A stretch of DNA of 8,110 bases, taken from contig SIRY01000181.1 of the NCBI GenBank assembly GCA_004366215.1, forward strand, positions 1-8,110, written 5' to 3'. The DNA is from Actinomycetota bacterium. GTDB lineage: Bacteria > Actinomycetota > Acidimicrobiia > Acidimicrobiales > Acidimicrobiaceae. Below, one piece after another: positions 5,853 through 8,110 of the stretch. The translations under genes were made by a program, and so were the position numbers. Below the pieces are notes generated by a model. The model was not told the origin of the DNA. It saw nothing but the letters and a program-made list of their open reading frames with translations, and searched no databases. How positions within the stretch are numbered: position 1 is the first letter of the stretch; every line of letters begins with the position of its first letter.

Positions 5853-6763
5853 GAGCGGGTGCAGCGTGCGAGGGTGACACCGCCCCCAACAGGCGTGAGG
5901 GACGCAGCGAGCCCCTCCTCTGCGAGGAGGAGCCTCCACGCCGTAGCTGGTAGCGGCCCAGGGCGAAGAGCGAGCTCGTCGGGCACGGCCGCGGCGAGGT
6001 GATCCGGCTCGAAGGAGGCGACGACGACGAGGTCGCTGCTCGCGCGACGAGCGAGCTGGACGAGTCGGCGCTTGCTGGCGACAGGGCAGAGCTCGAGCTC
6101 CGGCCCGCGCAGGACGACGGCGTCCACGCTACCGGCGGCGGTGCTGAGGAGGAGCGCCTCGAGGCTGCGGAGCCGCACATCGATCCCCTCGGTTGCGAGC
6201 AGGTCGGCTGCGGGGGGGTCATCGCTCGTTCCGATGACCGTCAAACCCGACGCCCCGAGCAGGGAGGCGGCATCGTCGCCGGTGGCGTCGGCGAGCACGA
6301 TGCGAGCCCCAGCGGGCAGGCTCGCCAAGGCCTCAGCGAGCGCCGGCCCGACCTCAGGCGGCCAGGGCAGGCGTACAGGACGCCGCAGCGTGCCGTGGAG
6401 CGGCTCGACCGCGTCGATGCGGCGCTCGAGCTCGGCGAGCTTGAGGCTGAGGGCCTCGAGCGTCGCGACGGTCTCGAAGGCGAAGGTGTTGACCTGTTGA
6501 ACGACGGCTCGGACGTACCACAGCGTCGCAAGCTGGACGGCGCGCTTGATCCAGGCGAGGCCCGGCTTGCGCGACGCGGTCGGCACCACCGCCTCGATGT
6601 AGGCGTGGCGGGAGAGCCGCTGGAGGCGATCCTTGAGAGCTCGGTGGCCAAGGACGGGCTCGAGCTCGTCGAGCGCCTCTCGCAGGGCGCGCTCAAGCGA
6701 CGGAGCGAGCTGGGCTCGGAGCTGGTGGCGAGCGCGCTCGAGCGCCGGGTCGTTGGTCGTCAT
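5849..6763 (-). CDS. Methyltransferase-like protein with helical/coiled-coil N-terminal part and degenerate SAM loop, first gene of the glycosyltransferase operon
   Basis: A 304-residue protein, probably cytoplasmic. Residues 1-60 are charged and helical, rich in Leu, Arg and Glu. Residues 70-120 (from WIKRAVQLATLWYVRAVVQQ through LKLAELERRIDAVE) recall the WY-x-QQ-N segment and short coiled coil that precede the catalytic domain of SAM methyltransferases in polysaccharide clusters. Residues about 130-304 then follow the order of a class I methyltransferase: a strand ARIVLADATGDDAASLL (153-169), TVIGTSDD at the second strand, AGSVDAVVLRGPELEL (210-225) where the fourth strand would be, and LVVVASFEP (245-253). 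But the glycine-rich SAM motif expected in the first strand (DxGxGxG type) is not there, only LADATGDD. It may bind SAM differently, have lost catalysis, or act as a scaffold. Four downstream-coupled genes and its lead position suggest a role in the same glycan pathway. Homology is inferred by eye, so the function stays open. Confidence 0.7.
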   Translation of the reverse strand: MTTNDPALERARHQLRAQLAPSLERALREALDELEPVLGHRALKDRLQRLSRHAYIEAVVPTASRKPGLAWIKRAVQLATLWYVRAVVQQVNTFAFETVATLEALSLKLAELERRIDAVEPLHGTLRRPVRLPWPPEVGPALAEALASLPAGARIVLADATGDDAASLLGASGLTVIGTSDDPPAADLLATEGIDVRLRSLEALLLSTAAGSVDAVVLRGPELELCPVASKRRLVQLARRASSDLVVVASFEPDHLAAAVPDELALRPGPLPATAWRLLLAEEGLAASLTPVGGGVTLARCTRS

Positions 6764-6772
6764 GGCGCGGGA

Positions 6773-6793
6773 GAGTCTAGAGCGTCAAGACTC
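6773..6793. repeat. Short inverted repeat, possible operator
   Basis: GAGTCT (6773-6778) and AGACTC (6788-6793) are perfect 6-base inverted arms around the 9-base spacer AGAGCGTCA. The dyad sits 10-30 bases upstream of the ATG at 6763 and overlaps the candidate -10 hexamer of the leftward operon, a place where a repressor could act. Six-base arms can occur by chance, so this is a weak call. Confidence 0.3.
6774..6779 (-). promoter_or_regulatory. Candidate -10 hexamer for the leftward operon (near-leaderless start)
   Basis: Reading leftwards, TAGACT fits the TANNNT -10 pattern common in actinobacteria and ends 10 bases before the ATG at 6763. Transcription starting about 7 bases after it would give a leader of only a few bases, which fits the lack of any purine-rich ribosome site before this ATG (the bases there read CTCCCGCGCC). 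A TTGACG lies only 3 bases upstream of the hexamer, too close to serve as its -35. Confidence 0.3.
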
Positions 6794-6858
6794 GTCGCCT
6801 GCGGGCCGATACCTCGGGTGCAGAGAGTGCCGTGCCCCTACTGGCCAGGGAAGGCGCC

Positions 6859-6865
6859 AAAGGAG
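6859..6865 (+). promoter_or_regulatory. Shine-Dalgarno of the SpoIID-domain gene
   Basis: AAAGGAG followed by 6 bases and then ATG at 6872 is a near-ideal ribosome binding site. It sets the start of a reading frame that stays open to the end of the window. Confidence 0.8.
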
Positions 6866-6871
6866 TACAGG

Positions 6872-8110
6872 ATGGCAACGGGAAGGGTTCGTCTGCGCTA
6901 TCGGCGCGTACCACTCGTCGGGGCGGCCGTGGCGCTCGGCGCGCTCACGCTCGCGCCGGGTCGCGCCCCGCGAGCGAGCCTCACCGCGGCGACCGGCTCG
7001 ATCACCTTCACCGGCTTTGGCATCGGTGGCGGTTCCGGCGCGTCGCAGTTCGGCGAGATCGGCTTCGCCTCCGAGGGCCACCTCGACTACCAGCAGATCC
7101 TCAGCTACTACTACGGCGGGACGACGCTCGCGAGCGTCCCTGATCGGGCGGTGCGTGTGTGGATCACCGCGGCGACCGGGGGTCCCGTCGTCGTCGCTGA
7201 CCCGGCTGGCATGGTGGTTGGGGGGACGTCGGTCCCTCCGAACACGCCGGTGGCACTGAGCGACGTCGGCGGCACGATGGTCGCCACCGTCGGCCCGACC
7301 GGCGCGGGGTGTCTCGCCGCCGGCAGCTGGCAGCAGCTCACGAGCGCGCCGGGAGCGCTCTGGGTGAGTCCGCCCAACCTGCCGCCGATCGGCCAGCAGG
7401 TGACGGAACCGGCGAGCTCGACGCTCGAGTGGTGCGAGCCGAACGGCTCCACCGAGTCCTTTCGCGGCCAGCTCGAGGTGCTCCAGGACGCATCGGGCCA
7501 GATGGTCCTCGTCAACCAGCTTGGGCTCGACGCCTACGTGCTCGGGGTCGTCGCGAACGAGATGCCGGCGTCATGGGGGCTCCTCGGCGGTCCCGGTCCC
7601 CAGGGCCAGCCCTGGGGGTTCCAAGCCCTCGAGGCTCAAGCCGTCGAGGCGCGTACCTACGTCCTCGCGGTGGGCGGGAGCTACGGTTTCGCTGACATCT
7701 GTGACACGGCAGCGTGCCAAGTGTACCAGGGCGTGAACAGCGCACTCGTGTCGCCCTACCGCCAGCTCGCCGAACAGGCGGTCGCGGCAACCGCCCTCCA
7801 AGTGCTGCTCACTCCTCAAGGTGGGCCGGCCTTCACCCAGTACTCGGCGTCCGACGGTGGCTGGACCGCACCCGGGGTGTTCCCGGCCGTGCGCGACCCC
7901 TACGACGCTGGGTGCTACGGCAACATCTGCAATCCGTGGAATCCGTGGACCAGCACTCTGAGCCTGCAGAGCATCGCAGCGGCGCTGCCCCAAGTCGGCA
8001 CGCCGACCGAGCTCGAGGTCACAGCCCGCAACGGGCTCGGCGCCGACGGCGGGCGCGTCACGGGCATCACCGTCGTCGGCACGCTCGGGAGTGTCTCGAT
8101 GTCGGGACTC
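6872..8110 (+). CDS. Secreted SpoIID/LytB-domain protein (3' end outside window)
   Basis: The frame is open for 413 codons to the window edge. The start MATGRVRLRYRRVPLVGAAVALGALTL has a basic end and a hydrophobic core (about 13-29), a likely Sec signal peptide or anchor. Residues 44-86 (FTGFGIGG to YYYGGTTL) match the GHGxGMSQxGA...YYxGTTL segment found near the N-terminus in many actinobacterial SpoIID proteins, but here the core reads GGGSGASQ (52-59), with Gly53 for His. A beta-rich stretch follows (about 93-180). The SpoIID domain is clear from LGLDAYVLGVVANEMPASW (217-235), with Glu230 at the position of the catalytic glutamate of Bacillus SpoIID, then FQALEAQAVEARTYVL (250-265), CDTAACQVYQG (277-287) and QYSASDGGWT (323-332). 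SpoIID is a lytic transglycosylase of denuded peptidoglycan in spore formers; in actinobacteria such proteins are usually uncharacterised. Six cysteines (147, 188, 277, 282, 348, 353) could pair outside the cell. Confidence 0.9.
   Translation, partial: MATGRVRLRYRRVPLVGAAVALGALTLAPGRAPRASLTAATGSITFTGFGIGGGSGASQFGEIGFASEGHLDYQQILSYYYGGTTLASVPDRAVRVWITAATGGPVVVADPAGMVVGGTSVPPNTPVALSDVGGTMVATVGPTGAGCLAAGSWQQLTSAPGALWVSPPNLPPIGQQVTEPASSTLEWCEPNGSTESFRGQLEVLQDASGQMVLVNQLGLDAYVLGVVANEMPASWGLLGGPGPQGQPWGFQALEAQAVEARTYVLAVGGSYGFADICDTAACQVYQGVNSALVSPYRQLAEQAVAATALQVLLTPQGGPAFTQYSASDGGWTAPGVFPAVRDPYDAGCYGNICNPWNPWTSTLSLQSIAAALPQVGTPTELEVTARNGLGADGGRVTGITVVGTLGSVSMSGL

Larger units (their letters stand above)
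6764..6871. other. Divergent intergenic spacer
   Basis: These 108 bases separate the leftward methyltransferase/glycosyltransferase operon from the rightward SpoIID gene and should hold promoters for both. For the leftward side there is one -10-like hexamer within a small dyad. For the rightward side I see a strong ribosome binding site but no convincing -10/-35 pair. I see no RNA gene or terminator in it. Confidence 0.6.

Noticed and set aside
5853..5939. 29-codon N-terminal extension of glycosyltransferase paralogue A
   Set aside because: Arg-, Pro- and Cys-rich, overlaps the previous gene by 91 bases, absent from the paralogue; the ATG at 5852 gives an ATGA overlap and a matching N-terminus.
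6832..7143. Rightward open frame (103 codons) starting just before the SpoIID gene
   Set aside because: It is a different frame of the SpoIID coding region, Arg-rich and without domain; the frame from 6872 with a strong ribosome site carries all the SpoIID motifs.

Overview
This is a high-GC window whose genes use many GTG starts. It most likely comes from an actinobacterium: the truncated ClpP at the left edge resembles actinobacterial ClpP1, and the SpoIID/LytB protein at the right edge has an architecture I know from actinobacteria. Acidimicrobiia is a reasonable guess, but nothing here proves class or species. I see no rRNA, tRNA, CRISPR array, transposase or phage gene.

Layout. Bases 1-2595 read rightwards: the end of a clpP gene, then after 6 bases a two-gene ABC exporter. 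Its permease (Wzm/TagG type) and ATPase (Wzt type, with a C-terminal extension) overlap by one base. Bases 2576-6763 read leftwards as one tight block of four genes: a methyltransferase-like protein with a coiled-coil-like segment, two paralogous family-4 glycosyltransferases, and a third, more distant glycosyltransferase. Each junction is a 4-base stop/start overlap. The two blocks converge, and their last genes overlap by 20 bases, so there is no room for an intergenic terminator. A 108-base divergent spacer (6764-6871) separates the leftward block from a secreted SpoIID/LytB-domain protein that runs off the right end.

Together the central genes look like a cell-surface polysaccharide locus of the ABC-transporter-dependent type. 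The glycosyltransferases would build a glycan on a carrier at the cytoplasmic face, and the Wzm/Wzt pair would export it. The Wzt C-terminal domain may read a modified chain end. The only candidate modifying or chain-organising protein visible is the methyltransferase-like one, and its SAM-binding loop looks degenerate. The sugar and the linkages cannot be read from this sequence.

The main oddities are a ClpP1-like subunit with alanine where the catalytic aspartate should be, the degenerate methyltransferase-like protein heading the glycosyltransferase operon, a SpoIID protein lacking the histidine of its GHGxGxSQ motif, and the coupling of clpP to a glycan exporter. I found no wholly new system; these are variations on known families.
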